Notes under the pieces: generated by a model
Told to the model about the DNA's origin: nothing
Database searches by the model: none
Seen by the model: only the letters and a program-made list of their open reading frames with translations
Part shown: one piece after another, positions 45,309 to 59,507 of the stretch
How the letters are laid out: the number at the start of each line of letters is the position of its first letter
Numbering within the stretch: the stretch's first letter is position 1
Assembly: GCA_948567375.1 (NCBI GenBank)
Contig: OX419758.1
Coordinates: 13,645,001 to 13,709,000, forward strand
Source: Lunularia cruciata
Taxonomy: Eukaryota; Streptophyta; Marchantiopsida; Lunulariales; Lunulariaceae
DNA length: 64,000 bases
Reading direction: 5' to 3'
Position numbers and translations under genes: made by a program

Positions 45309-47847
45309 ATTGGTTCAAGAAGGGGAAAATGTCTTGAATCTCCTAATAGATATTGGTGTGGTTCAAATGAGTTACTAACACCTCACATATTCAAATTATT
45401 TCACAAAGGTGACCTTCAAACATATCATGTCATGGCAAGAACCAAGCATCCTTGTGTATAATAGCAAAAAAGATAAATGGTGAGCAATGCATTGGCACTT
45501 CCTAAAAACTAGAGATAGCACTTCCTAAAAAGCTACATATATCTGGAGAGCCAAATCTATCAATCACAACTCAAGAGCCTTTGCATAAAGTAGAACCTCT
45601 TCAAATACTAGAGATTCCTAAGAACCAAAGCTATGAATTACAACTCAAGTGCCTTTGCATAAGGTAGAACCTCTAAACACTAGTAAAATGAATTATATAT
45701 CACTTGTCCATTGATAGAATATGAGCCTTTTTATTGAAGTATATCTCTTTATTGATTTTAGGTCTATTGTGCTACTTGAAATAGTCTTACATCCACTAAG
45801 CCTACACTTTTGGGAAAGCTTTTCAATCCAAATACTTAAGAGATTCAATCTCTTTCTTCTCTATCTAACCATGCTACCTCTTTCCTCGTACTAGCTAAAA
45901 TAGTGATGATCACACTTTCAATGAAACATGTGGTAGAGCCAAAGCTAATACACTATAAATTGGTCCCTCGTACTATACATGCACCATTCCCATTGTGATC
46001 AAACCTATCAAGAGCTACTGCAAGCTAGATCTAGATTGCTTCCTCTTTGCCATTTTCTCCTTAAAACTTGATGATCTTACACAAGCTCAAACAAAGTATA
46101 AAAAGATACCACATCCATTCACAACAATTATCTGAAGGGACATGGATCTTAATTCCTGAATAGCATGGACACAAAATATGGAGCTCTTATGGAGCACTCT
46201 TAGTCAATCTTTTGAAGCTTTTAGGGTCAATGATCTAATACTACTCTATTCTAAAACTTCTTTATACTATATGATGGATATTTCTTCTCCACTCTAAGCC
46301 GGACATCATTATGGACATGGAAAATTATGATGTGTATTTGATGCTTCTTGACACTATAAGATAGATATCTCTTCTCCCCACTTGTGTGGACAATGATGCT
46401 CATTGCCACTCTAAGCTTGGAATCCTTTGCTCATGAATATTTTTCCTATTTTCCAATGGATCCTCAACATTCATCATTCATGCTTCTTTGCTCATCACAC
46501 TTTCCTATTAAACCTTCCACTGTCCTACTCTTGAGGCACTACGCATCTTTTTTTAAGTGTATTGTTCCTTGAGGCTCCTCTCTACACATGATTTTAAGTG
46601 TATTCTCCATCCTTTGATGCTCCTTTATGGGTTGATACTTTCCAACCCTCTAGTAATAAGGTGCTTTCCTATCTTCTAACTATCCTTCCCATCAGTGTAT
46701 TCTCAACATATACCCTCAATATTTGGTCCTCACTCTTTTTCTAATCTAGATCTCCCTGCAATTTTTAAATTAATAGATTTTATTTTATTTTTTCAATCAT
46801 TCAAATGAAAATCACAGAAGATGCTATCTTGAATTTTCTTTTTTCTTGTCATACTCAATAGATTCTCTTCCAGCACTCCCATTGTTTTTATTGTCAATTA
46901 CTCAAATATAATTCACACACAATCACAATGTTATCTTTACTTTTTCTTTTTCTTGGGACACTCGATAGCATCAAAATGTACATAGTCAATCATGACATTT
47001 CTCTCCATGTCCTTCTCTTACTTGAGCAAATAGCTTTTAATGTGGTTCTAGCTTTACCATGACTTCCTCATCTTTTGCTCAATAACACTTTTCTCACAAA
47101 CCTCTCTTTACCATGACTTCCTCAACTCTCTCCTCTCCTTTTCGCTTGCCCTCCAATGTTTTTCTTGCTCATTTGGCCCCCTCTTTACCTTCACTTCCTC
47201 AACTCTCTCCTCTCCCTTTTGCTCACCTTCTGATTTTTTTCTCCCATTTTTCCTCTTTCTAAACAAGAAGTAATCTATCACTCTCAATCCCTCCACTCCA
47301 TGGCCATGGGTCTCAAATTCAGCGCCTTGCCCTTGCGCTCTTGTGCACTTGCCAACAGGTCTCAAATTCCACCCCTTATGTGTCCAAATTCAACCTCTTG
47401 CCTTCCCTCGAAAGACGAGTAAAACAATATAAGCAATGATCTGCTTAAAAAACACTCGCCAAGGCATGCTCAAAACTCCTAGCAATTTCTACAGGGTGCG
47501 GAGAGATTTGTGCTTATATGAATCGAGAAAAAACTAGTTGCAACTTATCATTCAATAACACACACCAAAAATTTGGCTTGGATGTTATTTCCACAAAATT
47601 TGATAACTTATCGCATCCATTTCTTCTTGCAATCGACTATATCATGCTCACATCACGTGGCTTGCAATCCGAGAGATGGAGTACTATTCATTTGCGCTCA
47701 AAGTTGACTACTTCAAATTTGCTCGACTAAGAGATGTCCTCCCACTAAAAGAATTTGCCCGCACCTAGGGAAAAGCAAAACACTAATTAATTAGCAAAGG
47801 ACGAGTGATTATAACTAATATGGCCACCCTAGACACAAAATTTTGAG
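45309..47847. other. Spacer between E2 and right GST duplicon
   Basis: No gene recognised. A two-copy 74-bp repeat sits at 45,548-45,690 (ACAACTCAAG...CTTTGCATAA...GTAGAACCTCT). 47,100-47,240 is a pyrimidine-rich stretch with two CTTCCTCAACTCTCTCCTCT copies. A frame at 46,384-46,572 has no coding features. Confidence 0.45.
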
Positions 47848-49297
47848 GGTCACAATTTTCATTGAGTAATTTCACGGCAATGGGTACATAAACTTTTTGA
47901 GTACCCCGCCCTCTACCATAAATAATTTCTTGAGTACCCGTTAAATCTTTTATGGGGTTTTGACGGGGAGCCAAAAAGTCGTTATTGAAGCACCCTAGAG
48001 TGTAAGTATTTGAATATTACGGGAAATATCCATAGCCCTGTAAAATTTTATTGGTCACTCTTTTGGTGACCTATGAAACTTTATGGGGTTATGGGCAACC
48101 CTTACAATCTGTGGGAAAAGTTTCGCACAAAAAATTATTTAGTCCGTCCTACTTTTACGGGTATAGTAACTTAAACCCTCACACATCTTTTACAAGTTCT
48201 CATACAAAATTTACAGATTTTTAAATTTTTTTTTACGATACATAAAAATTGCATTTGAAACTCCCAATTGTCTTCCTCTACTCTCCACTCATCGGTCCAA
48301 TTTGTCTTCAATTGCTTCCTCCCTTACTATTATTGTGCTTCTCCGCATGTACCTTACAATTTTGTTCATGAGTTGGTGGCAAGTACCCTTGCGTGACATA
48401 TTGATACGAAAATATAAAATGTACCGATTTCACAAAGAAATATCGATATTGAGGAATGTGAGAAATGTTTGGATTTGAGAAATATGTACTGATCAAATCA
48501 CAAAGCGAGGCAGTGAAATTTGCTACTTGCTCAAGAGGCAAGAGTCATAAGCACAAGCAATTGGAGTGTCAAAATAGAATACATATCCATGTTTAAAATT
48601 CAAATTCAACCCGTCTTTGATTATTCTAATTAGAGTTAATAGGATATTCGTAACCTGTAAAAAGAACTACAGATCATGTTCGGAGGTGACCCATAGCTTC
48701 TTTTACGATTATGGCTTTTCACTCTCTAAAAACACAAACTTCCCCATGCGTTACATTTTAAAATCTGTCGAGAAAGAAGTTTTACAAAATCCTATGGATA
48801 TGCGTCAAATGATCCTCTGAAACCACCACTAGTGAAATAAAGAAATGTTACCCCTAGCCTCTACGGTGTAGTGACTGTTGCAGTACGACACTATACTTGC
48901 TCAAAATTTCGCCAGAAACTTCCTCGCACTTGAAATATGACTTGGTCAATGGCGAACCCCACCAGTTTGAGTTGACCGGTCCCAGACCGGACCTTAGGCA
49001 TTTTGCATGACTGGTACTCGCATTGTCTGCATTGGTATCTGTACCCGATCCTGACAAGAGCAGGTTTTTAAAATTTAACGATCTCGATAGACTGCCCACT
49101 CCCCGTGGATGAACAAGCGTGCTTCCACCAACTCCGAAAAACTAGAAGTTATGCAGTCTTAAATAGTCGGAATGCTCTTCTAGATGCGAGATTCTTGCTG
49201 ATTAGAGAAGGACAAGGGACGCAGGAACAGGAAAGGAGGAGGTCTTCCGTGGACGTTGGGAGGTCTTGGGAGGTCTTCCGTGGACGTGGGAGTGAGC
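47848..49297. other. 5' flank of right GST gene (right duplicon)
   Basis: Matches 1-1,503. Keeps the promoter dyad (48,976-48,990) but has lost the upstream TGACGTA motif near 48,893. Confidence 0.7.
49238..49287 (+). repeat. 31-bp duplication just upstream of the TATA box
   Basis: GGAGGTCTTCCGTGGACGT occurs at 49,238-49,256 and 49,269-49,287. The left gene has a single copy. It doubles an ACGT-containing motif immediately before the TATA box of the right gene. Confidence 0.8.
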
Positions 49298-49304
49298 TAT
49301 ATAG
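49298..49304 (+). promoter_or_regulatory. TATA box of right GSTF gene
   Basis: TATATAG, 142 bases before the ATG at 49,440, equivalent to 1,504-1,510. Confidence 0.6.
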
Positions 49305-49439
49305 ATGGAGGGCGGGATGCTTGGGTGAGTCGAAAAGTCGGGAGTAAGCGAGTGCATTGTGAGGTTGAGAGACACAGGGGAAAGAATTAAGAGCTTGTAT
49401 CTGTTTTGACGTGTTTGTAAGCTGTGAAAGTTTTTCAAC

Positions 49440-51062
49440 ATGGGTATCAAGGTCTTTGGAGCTTCCATGTCCACCGCGACGAGGAATGTGTTGGCGGTGT
49501 TATACGAGAAGGAAGCCGAGCATGAATTCGTGATAGTGGATATGAAAAGTGCAGAACACAAGAAGCCTGAATTTTTGGCGATGAATCCTTTTGGGAAAGT
49601 GCCAGTTCTTCAGGATGGTGACATCACCATGTTCGGTACGTTTCTCTCCTTCTCAAAACAGTCAGTGCAAGGATTGAAGCCGGATAATTAGTCCATGTTG
49701 TGGTTCATGGCACTTACTTTATGCAGGCTTGAAAGCGAGAGTCAAGGATCATGATCGCAAATTTAGTCATCGACATCTGATGTTTCTGTAGGTGTCGCAT
49801 TTCTATCCATCGGTATGTTCTGTCGCTTTTCCAGGGGCACACCTCTTGGATAGGTTTGTCTCGCTCAATTCCCTGAGGAGCAAAACATGTAGAAAGATTC
49901 ACTCACTCAATTCGTCACCATAGAACACTCCGATTATTTCTGGAAATCATAGATCGGATCATCATAGAAATAATCGGAGTGTTCAGTTACCCCTGTTGTC
50001 AAACAAAGTCAAGCCTAACTCGACATATTTTTTTCTACGTGATTGTCGAAAGAGCCACTTCATGAGTTCTTGCATCGATACCTACCTCTGCAAAGTTCAC
50101 AGGCACAGTGCCTTACACTTACCCTTTTCAGAACAGTCAAACAGTACTTCTGGGGTGCCCAGAAGTACTTTTTGACCTCTATCTATCACTTCCTCCGGGT
50201 CCAGTATTTTGCACTAACTGCGGGAAGGCAAACAGTTATTGCATCTCCGATAGAGTCTACATGTCCTCCGTACATTTGTTGAGTGCCAAAGTGAGGACCT
50301 TATTCAGATGCAGTTGAGAATATCTGACACCTGGAGATGACAATATTTCTGTTGTTCCGCATCTTGTTGAATCCCACTACTCTGGAAGACAGAACAGACC
50401 ATAGCTGTTCCTTTCCCGGCGCTATCAGCGACCCAATAGGGCAATGTTTCGACATAGGTTTCACATGTTTGCTGAGGCGATCCAGAGGAAAATTGTCTTG
50501 TGTCTCAACCAGGACTCTCTGTGCGATCTCTCATAGAATCATGGGAGAGTTCAAGAAGTCTGAAGGCAGCGCAACTCATTAAAGCTTCGTCTGTGGTGTT
50601 TGCTTTAATGCAGAGTCCAGGGCGATATCCAGATACATCGCCAAGAAATTTGAAGGTCAAGGCACTCCTCTTCTAGGAACAACCCCCGCTGAGAGAGCTC
50701 TGGTCGAGCAATGGATAGAGGTGGAGAGCCAGAATTACTATCCTCCCTGTTCTGCTCTCAACAAGGAGCTGTTTATCAACAAGATTTTCTTTGGCACAGG
50801 ACCAGATGAGGCTATAGTGGCCACTAACGAAGCGAAGCTGGGTGCTGTCTTGGACATTTACGAGGCGCAGCTTTCGAAGACCAAGTACCTGGCCGGAGAT
50901 TTCTTCTCTCTTGCCGATCTTTGCCATTATGGTCACACTGAGTACTTAACAAAGAATAGCGGAAAAGCTGATCTTTTTACCAGCAGGAAGCATGTGGGAG
51001 CTTGGTGGCAGGACATCTCTTCTAGACCCTCATGGAAGAAGGCCATATCACACCCAATGTAG
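49440..51062 (+). CDS. GSTF: Phi-class glutathione S-transferase (right copy), 2 exons
   Basis: CDS is join(49440..49635, 50614..51062), 214 residues, with the same donor (GTACGT), acceptor (TTTAATGCAG) and phase as the left gene; intron 978 bases. It keeps Ser11, His40/Lys41, Val54-Pro55 and Glu66-Ser67 of the glutathione site. Relative to the left copy it has T9S, A31V, L35M, T37S, G38A and Y163F. Position 9 is next to the catalytic loop and 35-38 precede the GEHKK glutathione-binding segment, so small differences in substrate handling are possible. Exon 2 differs by only 2 of 449 bases, exon 1 by about 8 of 196. Intact. Confidence 0.93.
49924..49983. other. Perfect 18-bp intronic hairpin (right copy)
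   Basis: Arms 49,924-49,941 and 49,966-49,983 with the same 24-base loop as in the left gene. Confidence 0.7.
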
Positions 51063-53776
51063 TGACATTGCCGTGTACTATGTCTACATATGAAACGTGA
51101 GCATTGGAGAACATGGATTCCTGTTACTGAACAGTGAGTTCGATTGCAGTTACTATGAGAGGAAAATGAGGTACTTCACTTCGTCGTCGCTGATGTAAGA
51201 CCCTGGCTGGGATTTCAACCATGTTCTTGAGATTTGGAAAATAGGAGTATTATTCTTCTGACTAAGAAGATGGAGGAAGAACTTTTAAGTGACCTTCTTG
51301 TGGAATTCTGGAATTAGTTTCCCCCAAGATAAATGGCTGCTTTTCACAACGGAAATGGTAAATTGAACCAAGTTTTATGTACTCGATGAAATATGACTGT
51401 GAACTGCTTGACACAATGACCTCGGGAGTCAATCTCTAAGAACAGCATACTTATGTGTTCATTTCCGGAAGTAGATCTGGTACATAAATTAGTCAAACTT
51501 AGTCTGGGGTCGTGGATCGGGATCGGGATCACCGCCACATATGAATAATTAACCGAACCAAATTTGTACTCGGAGCGAAACAAACGTATAAAGCTCTGCG
51601 GATTGTGGTAAATCTAAACCACATATATCTACTTGGTAAGGTAGACTACAACAAAATGCCACGAGTGTGGAACTACATTGAACTGTAAACTAGGATCCTG
51701 CTCTCGTGACACTATCATCAAAACCAGGTGTTTCGTTCATCATGTGGTCATCGTACTCCTTACGGTGGTGTTGGACTATGTGTTTGTCTTGTGTGTATTG
51801 AGTTTAACATGAGATAGCATCGAGTAAGATAGCCTGGTGATCTGAGGTTAGAATGACAAGAGGCAGATGGGAGCTCTTACTTAGACCGATGTTCCTACTT
51901 TTAAAGCCTATGCTCCCTGTTGAATGCATTCACATGCTTTTCTACAGATTGAGTTGGACATTCCCGCACGGTACGAGAACGAAAGCTCTGAGGTGGAGAG
52001 ACTAACTTTTCTTATACATATGGAGTGCTTTTTCGATGATTAAAAGGGGAAAAGGCGACCGCGTAAAAGATTAAAAGTTGGTTACAGTTTCTTCGAGGTT
52101 AAAAGTATAGTCTTGATTATAAATTGTGAAAATGGATCCCATTTGGGCATAAAAGGAAAGATCTATAAAGAAATATAACTTGAAGAAGCTCCTAATTATG
52201 CGTTCTCTTGATCGGATCATGTTAAAGAGAGACGGATGTGGAGAACAATGGAGGGTGACTCTACTCTTTTATTGGTAAAAGAATTTGGCCCATTTAGAAT
52301 TTTGGAGACAAACGTAATTATAAAATAAGAAAGATCAATCATTAAATTTTCAATAAAAGATTTAATTTCTCAACACGGCATGAATATTACCAATTTAATT
52401 TGTAGGACGAGGTAAACTTAAAACTAAATTTATGAAAATGATTATTTTATACTTTTAAACAAGAAAACCTCTGGATAGTAATCCATGGGTGATGAAAATG
52501 CTATGTAGACAATTATCAAATATAGAATTGTAGTAATGAAAATGTTGGTATCTAATTCTCATTAGCCTTCGCATAAATAGCTGGGAAATATTCATGGAGG
52601 AAATCAAAGTCAATCTACAACGACCCGTAAACATTCAAGATAATCGTAATACAAGCAAAGTTACTTCAGATCATAAATACACACAACAAGCATGCATACA
52701 AATCATAAACTACTGTTAGATACTATTCATTTAAAGAAAATGCATGGTAAAAGCGAAGAAGAGAGGAGTAACTTCCACTCTGTGATATTAAATTAAAATG
52801 CTTATTCAGTAATGAAATTTCTTATTCGTTTGGATAATAATTTACATACAACATCATCAATATGCTCAAATAAAAGAAGAATAAAACCTTATTAAACTAA
52901 AACTATATAAAAACAAAAAACAAGTATCAATAGAAATTTTAAACCTTAAGTCTTTTACTTTGAAATTTTTAGAGAATACAATTAAATTTTACATTTTACA
53001 TAAATTAAATTTACAAGTACAAATTAAATTTTTATTTTATTTTCTATCAAGGATAATTTAGTATATGTGCACCATGATCTTATTAGTTATTAGGCTTGAT
53101 TACAGAAAGTTCATAATATTTCAATTGCAATCCATTTTGAGCATATAGGGCTAATCATCTTCTCCAACTTCCATTATGGTAGCAAATGTGAGTCAAGATG
53201 TTATGTATTTACTTATTCTTATGCAATTTATCAAATAAATACTCACAATGCATAGGGTGTCTAAGTCCATCATTGGTCTCTAATAATTACTACTCATGCT
53301 TTGACCACACCATATCTCATCTTACAATTGCTCAAAGCTACATTGTAACTACATACATAAATATCTCACATTTGTTGATATTGAGTAAGGAAGTAAGATA
53401 GATAAAGATTACAGTCATTCCAATATTAAAGTTCTATTCCAAGAATGTTATTCTACTGTTTATAAAATTATAAACTTTAGTCATAATTTTCTACACCTTG
53501 TAATACTCAAGTTTGCAGCTAGAAATAAATTGGATTGGTTCTTCTCCAATAATCAAATTCGTCTCTCTTATAGTTTATTTTCAATTATGATGTCTTTTAT
53601 ATTTCAAAATTAAAACCCTTTATTGTCAACTTATCCTCTTTTCTTGACCAAATATAACCTACTCAACTTGCATCCTATATGAGTAATATGATTAGTTTAA
53701 AGTTGATCTAATCCTTGGGTAGCATATGGTTAACATAGTTTTCATAAATACATGGAGTACAAAGTTATTTAATTAA
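51063..53776. other. 3' flank of right GST gene, shared with left duplicon
   Basis: No gene seen. Colinear with 3,247-6,463 apart from indels and the absence of the solo LTR found at 5,719-6,274. Similarity ends near 53,776. Confidence 0.7.
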
Positions 53777-56700
53777 TAGACTTCAGCATGCACAACAATA
53801 GTTCTTTCATTGTCTTCACAATATTCATTGCACTACCCAATAGTTCCAAATAGGAGCAGCTTATGTGATTATAAGGATATTGACTAGCAAAAGGGAAATG
53901 TTTACCAATCTCACCTCTATGTGTCACTTAAATAGTAGTTTAATATAATTTTACCATACAATTCACTAAGAAAACTGAAAATACTGTTTAAATTATATTA
54001 TAAGTTTTATTCAATTATATTTAAATGTTATATTTGAATCTTTTAAGATACCAAGTAGTCTAATAATGTAATCAAGAACCTTATTATAATTCTGGATTCG
54101 AAAGTGTAAGAGTGATACTTATGAACTAAAAAACAATACATCTTTGCAAACTTCAAGGTTATAATTATATTTATTTCTCTTCTCATTACATCTCTTCTCT
54201 CATTGCCTTCTTACTTATTTTCTTTGATTTTAATCTTTGGTGTAGTATATCAAAACTTCATCAAAATATCATTTTTCTTTTCTATTTACACGTCCACCAG
54301 TTGCATAAATATCTTGAAGTATCGTGTAAAATTTACAAAATAATTTTTAAAAATATACAAAACTTTGCAATTGATAAAGTCAAGTCTTCTTTATAACTTT
54401 TACAAAATAATGAATCTTATGTTTATACTCAAAAGAAAAAGAAAATTTAGTATCTTTACGATCGCTTCAAGTAAATCAGTTAACTTTATCAATATTGTAA
54501 TAGATCAATGTGCTGAATAAGAGTTTTAGGAGAGAGTTTTCAAGAGGCAATAATTTTTTTAATAAGTACATGTATATTAAAATTTCAATAGCCATTTAGT
54601 AGAATTATTAATAATAATTATGTTCTTTCTAAAATTCTAATTAACTTTCTATCATAAAGAGAAATAGTATAAGTAAATAAAAAAGCAACCAAATAATAAA
54701 AATATAAATACTGACATTGATAATAGAAATTCATTGCTTCTCAATATATTTGTAACAAAGTATACATATAGTAATCTGTATCAATTATAAATTTTCATTC
54801 AATGATCACAAGGTAAATAAACAATAAGTATATAAAAAACATCAAGAAGTGACTAGATTTTACAAACATATTTAATTTATAAAATTAATTTTAATTTCTC
54901 ATTATTGAATAAATTTAAGAGTTCTGACTGACATAATTATTTCAACTAATGTAATCAATTTTATTATTTTTAAATATTAAACATAAACCTACTAGTAATA
55001 CACCTACTTTTAGTAAAAATTATCATTTAAAATACTAATTATTTATCATTCAACATGAAGTTATCAACAAAATAGAATCCATACCTTATTTAAGTAAAAA
55101 TTACTCCCTCTAAAATGTAAAATAAAAGGACAATAAAATTAGTCACTAAATATAAGCAAAAAATTACAAAGAAAATTCTAAAATATTAAAGATCTCACGA
55201 ATTTTTATCGTGTAAGTCTTTAACTCGAAATTCAAATTCCAGTCTGATTTAAAATTAAAAATTAACAATGTCTTTGCTATAATTTCCGCCTACTTCCTTG
55301 GCACTTTCAAAGCACTGAAAGGACCTAATCTGTTGTGGGGGCCGATAAGGGCAGACTATATTACTTATACTGATAATTATTATATGTTTTTGTAGAAACT
55401 AAGTTTATATTATTTTGCAGTAAACATATATTCCTTTGAAAGTTCTTATTCTCCAATAAGAAATCCAACCTTTTAATTAATCCCTCTTGCAAACTATAAC
55501 CCTTGCTAAGGAGGTTACAACAAAATTATAGTGAAATGTCTCTGAATTTCGCTACTCACTTAGAACCTTTATTAAATGTTAAGCAAAATCTGTTGTTAAA
55601 TTTTTCCTTTTGTTAAAGGTTAATTCAACTAAAGTATCTTTAGAAGTTAGTATATTTATTGAGATTTTATCAATCATCCTACTTCAATATGGCATATCTT
55701 GAATGGAAGACTTTGAAAACGAGCTTACTTTGATAAACAAGAAATAATTAACTATTTCTTTAACAGGTACAAAGTATGTTTAATCAAAGTGTTTCATACA
55801 GATTGTAATGAATTAGATTATTTTACACTAATAAATTAGATATATCTAGGTAATTCAATATACTCATTATCTAAAGTAAGCTAAAGTAAAGCAAAAGTGA
55901 CATATCTTATTTCATTTGCTTAGTATGGTAAGCTCTTGCATATTTTTTAACAAACTTTCACAATAATCTTTGATAAATGTCAAACATATCCATAACCCCA
56001 TATAACTCCAAAGCTAGAGGAATAAAAGATGATCTTGAATTTTTGGTTGTTGTTGCTCTATTTATTGCATATCCAAGAGGATGGATAATCACAAATCCAA
56101 GAAGATGGATAATCAACCCCTCCGGAATTGCATCAAGTTTTGCATGGGATTTCTAAGCACAAGGTTTGCTATTGAAACATGATTATCTTTGTCTATATGC
56201 AAGTCTACCTCTAAGTCATATTGTCTACAAGTCATACCAATGGTAATCAACCTCCAAAATCACATCAAGTATGGAATCTAGGCACAAGGTCTACTAACAT
56301 AACTTGATTATCTTGGACCAATCTTGACTTAACGTTACTCTAAGTTGTCTAGAAGGCATACAAACATTCTATCTACTCTCTTGTACTACAAACTCTCTAG
56401 TAAAGACCACATTAGTAATGACATTGTGTGTAGTAATCTTTGTACTCAAAAATGCTATAGTTCATATGGATCCTTACTTCCAAAAGATAATGCAACACTT
56501 ACAAGGGAGTAATAAAGATCTAGAATGATATTTCAAACCTAGTAGAACCTCGTTGATAAAGAGAAAGCATCTTATGTTGGTCAAGATTTTTTATAGAAGT
56601 GAACTTGGATCCAAAAGCTTGCACCCTTGCTAGAGTAAGAGTAATGATGTGCACCATTGGTACAAAGATTACTTGTCTCAGCTAGAAAAGAATAAAGGAT

Positions 56701-58600
56701 TAAAACTATTACATCATCAAGGAAGATTAAAAACCTCTAGTCTAATCAAAAGGCAAAGAAGCAAATGATAGAATATCTTTCTATGCCTTGAGGGATAAAT
56801 AGTCTATTTTCTACCATAATAATATAAGGAAGAAAGGACTCTACAAAAAAATTCAAGGATTGTACAATCAAAAATCATGAATATTTTCAACATCCACCTA
56901 AAATATAGCCTAGTTAAGATAGTTATCTAAGAGTGCTCTTATGCAAGAGATACAACCTCACAACTTCCAATTGTAGCAATAAATTCATTTGGACAAAAAC
57001 ATAATGATATGATTAAAGGATGTAGTAAGACCTCTTGTATAACAACAGATCTAGAATCCCTTGTATCTTTTTCATTTACAATAATTTTATTAGTATCTAT
57101 CACTTGATTAACTAACAAAGAAAGCTACCTTTGTACTACAATTGTAACAATTATAACCAAAAACAACTCTATTAAACCACTAGAGGTGTCATTAGCTTAC
57201 AAATAAACTCAAAGATGCTCATAAGACATTTTTTAAGAGAGGTATGGGTTGAGTACAAAAAAGAAAGCCAATCTACTAAGAAAGATAACCTAGTAAGACA
57301 TATAGGTCCCTCTAGTTTTTATTCCGAGACCTCTAATAATCTCACTTTTTGTTTTAGAGGATATAATAAGTATATAGAAAAATACTCTTGTAATGGAACT
57401 AGTCATAACAAAAAAGTGTAAGGCTTAGAAAGCATTATTATACTCCTGAACTTGGTCTAAGATCCTATATTATCATAATAGAGTAGATATATATTATCTT
57501 ATGACTAAAATTATCTCTTATAAATATAGCTCATTTTGGACCACTCTTGCTCTTGTAAGGCAATCCACTCCCACTTTTGGAGATTGGTTCAGAATCTCCA
57601 AAATCTACCAATTACCTTATGATACCCAACATGTCTTCCCTTAGTATAATGGATACATGATTGTAGAAGTAAGTAACAGGAAAAATACTAATTCATCCAC
57701 GAGATTGATCATGTACGAATGAATTAAGTGGTAAGTAAAAAGCTTGTCTAGTGTCATTAAGAGTGTTGGAGTGGAGCTTGAGGAATAAGCGTTGATAAGG
57801 AAAAGTAGTATCAAATAAATAACCTCAAGATGCAACTTTCGTAAAAACACAATTGCTCTGATTGATCATAAAAAAATCAATTAAGTGGTAAGTAAAAAGC
57901 TTGTCTAGTGTCATTATAGAGTGTTGGAGGGAACTTGTGGAATAAGCATGGATAAGCAAAAGTAGTATCAAATAATCTCAAGATGCAACTTTTGTAAAAC
58001 ACAATTTCTCTCATTACATAATTAGTATACCAAGAAGAAAGGTCAATAATAAGATCCATATAACATAGGTAATCCTATATATCAGATATCCCAATGTAAC
58101 TGCAAATCCCACATATGCATCCCAATCACAAGCCGACATGGTCTTCTTCCATCTATGATATACCACCATTGCATGATGTGGCAGAGCATTCTATATATCC
58201 CATTGGAGGAAGAAAGGCATTGCTTATATGAGGTATTCCATCTTGTACCTTCCAAACTTACAAAACCACAATCCATTAACACACCTTATAACATGAGGAA
58301 ATGCTAACTATAGGGATAATCAAAACTATTAATACTTATAACTTTCACTTTCTACCTCTATAATTTCAAACTAGATTTAGATAGAAAATATGTAAAAAAC
58401 AACAAGTAACTAGAAGTAAGAACTAACTCATCATTCCAGTATATAAATTTTACTTAAAACTCTAAGAACTCCGAATACATTCCTATCTAATCGAGCAGTT
58501 ATATCTTACTCCATACTTCTTCAATTTGGATAACAATAAAATAACAATCACACATCAAAGAGAATCAATATTCACTTATAATTCATAAATTATAAGTTAA
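53777..58600. other. AT-rich intergenic region
   Basis: No gene recognised. The stretch is very AT-rich up to about 56,000. 56,101-56,370 holds two diverged ~130-bp tandem units (AATCAACC...CATCAAGT...GGCACAAGGT...GATTATCTT). Remaining open frames are short and without known motifs. Confidence 0.45.
57722..58020 (+). repeat. Tandem duplication, ~157-bp unit
   Basis: AATTAAGTGGTAAGTAAAAA begins both copies (57,722 and 57,879), followed by GCTTGTCTAGTGTCATTA and, further on, CAAGATGCAACTTT; small indels separate them. Confidence 0.85.
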
Positions 58601-59507
58601 TAGGCCCTCAAATGTAGCGGTTTTTCTCTCTCTATTCTCTCAAGCCGGAAGATATACGATTGTATTTGAAGAGCATCTACATCGTGGTAGGTAAAGAGCG
58701 TGAATGCAAGAATGAGATTTGACGCAATTCAGACTTGTAAAGTGGAACAATGGTCACTAGACCGGAAGCAGTGATTAGACTTTTCGAAATGAATCGTAAA
58801 AGTAATGAGCAGAAAATATAGTGAAAACATTTATGCTAGGTTATAAAGCACAGGTTATATGCTACTTTAAATACGTAGAGAACGTTCATAAGCAAATCCC
58901 CTTCTTTTTCTAAATCGGAGCTTAGCTCCATTTACCGCCTATGTCATCTTTGTTCTTGTTATTATGTGAGTCGCCTTTTCTCTAGGAAACATGCCAACGA
59001 GCATAAACATGGCTAGCCCTGATAAGCAGGATTCTTTGGGTTGGATGACTGTGATATATTTTGTATGTGTAAAGTGTGTTACCTATATGTGTGTGTGTAG
59101 TATGAATGATATGCAATGACGGGGTTAGTGTAAAATGGGGCTAAGCTCCATTTTACCTTTTTTCTGTCTCACCCTTGTACGGCTTGATGGGGGCCTTCCC
59201 ATCCTTCGTGTTTCTACGCGGTTGCCATTCCCGGTTAGTGTAGGATATGTTCACGTGTATTACGTACATGCATATAGCAAAATGCGGCGTGCCCATTTGG
59301 TGTACGCTGTATATGCACCTGATAATGGAGGGACAAGGCATGCAATTTTGCAGCATAAAAGAAATATCTAGCGTATGTATCATGCTAAGGTGATCCTCAT
59401 GCATGCTACACCATGACATGAGAATGTATATGTCAAAAGTTGACAGGAGTATCATGCATAACATATAAGTATAAAAATGGCATTAATACTCTTGGTATGT
59501 CGCTTAT
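58601..59507. other. Intergenic with two related palindromes
   Basis: 58,917-58,929 is GGAGCTTAGCTCC. 59,131-59,155 is TAAAATGGGGCT-A-AGCTCCATTTTA (12-bp arms, one mismatch). They share the GGAGCT/AGCTCC core about 230 bases apart and could be ends of a small element. Confidence 0.4.

Noticed and set aside
47100-47365. Lys/Glu-rich minus-strand frame
   Set aside because: Produced by a pyrimidine-rich low-complexity tract on the plus strand.
56000-58300. Ty1/copia remnants in the AT-rich region
   Set aside because: A few frames looked suggestive, but no RT, RNase H or integrase motif could be confirmed.
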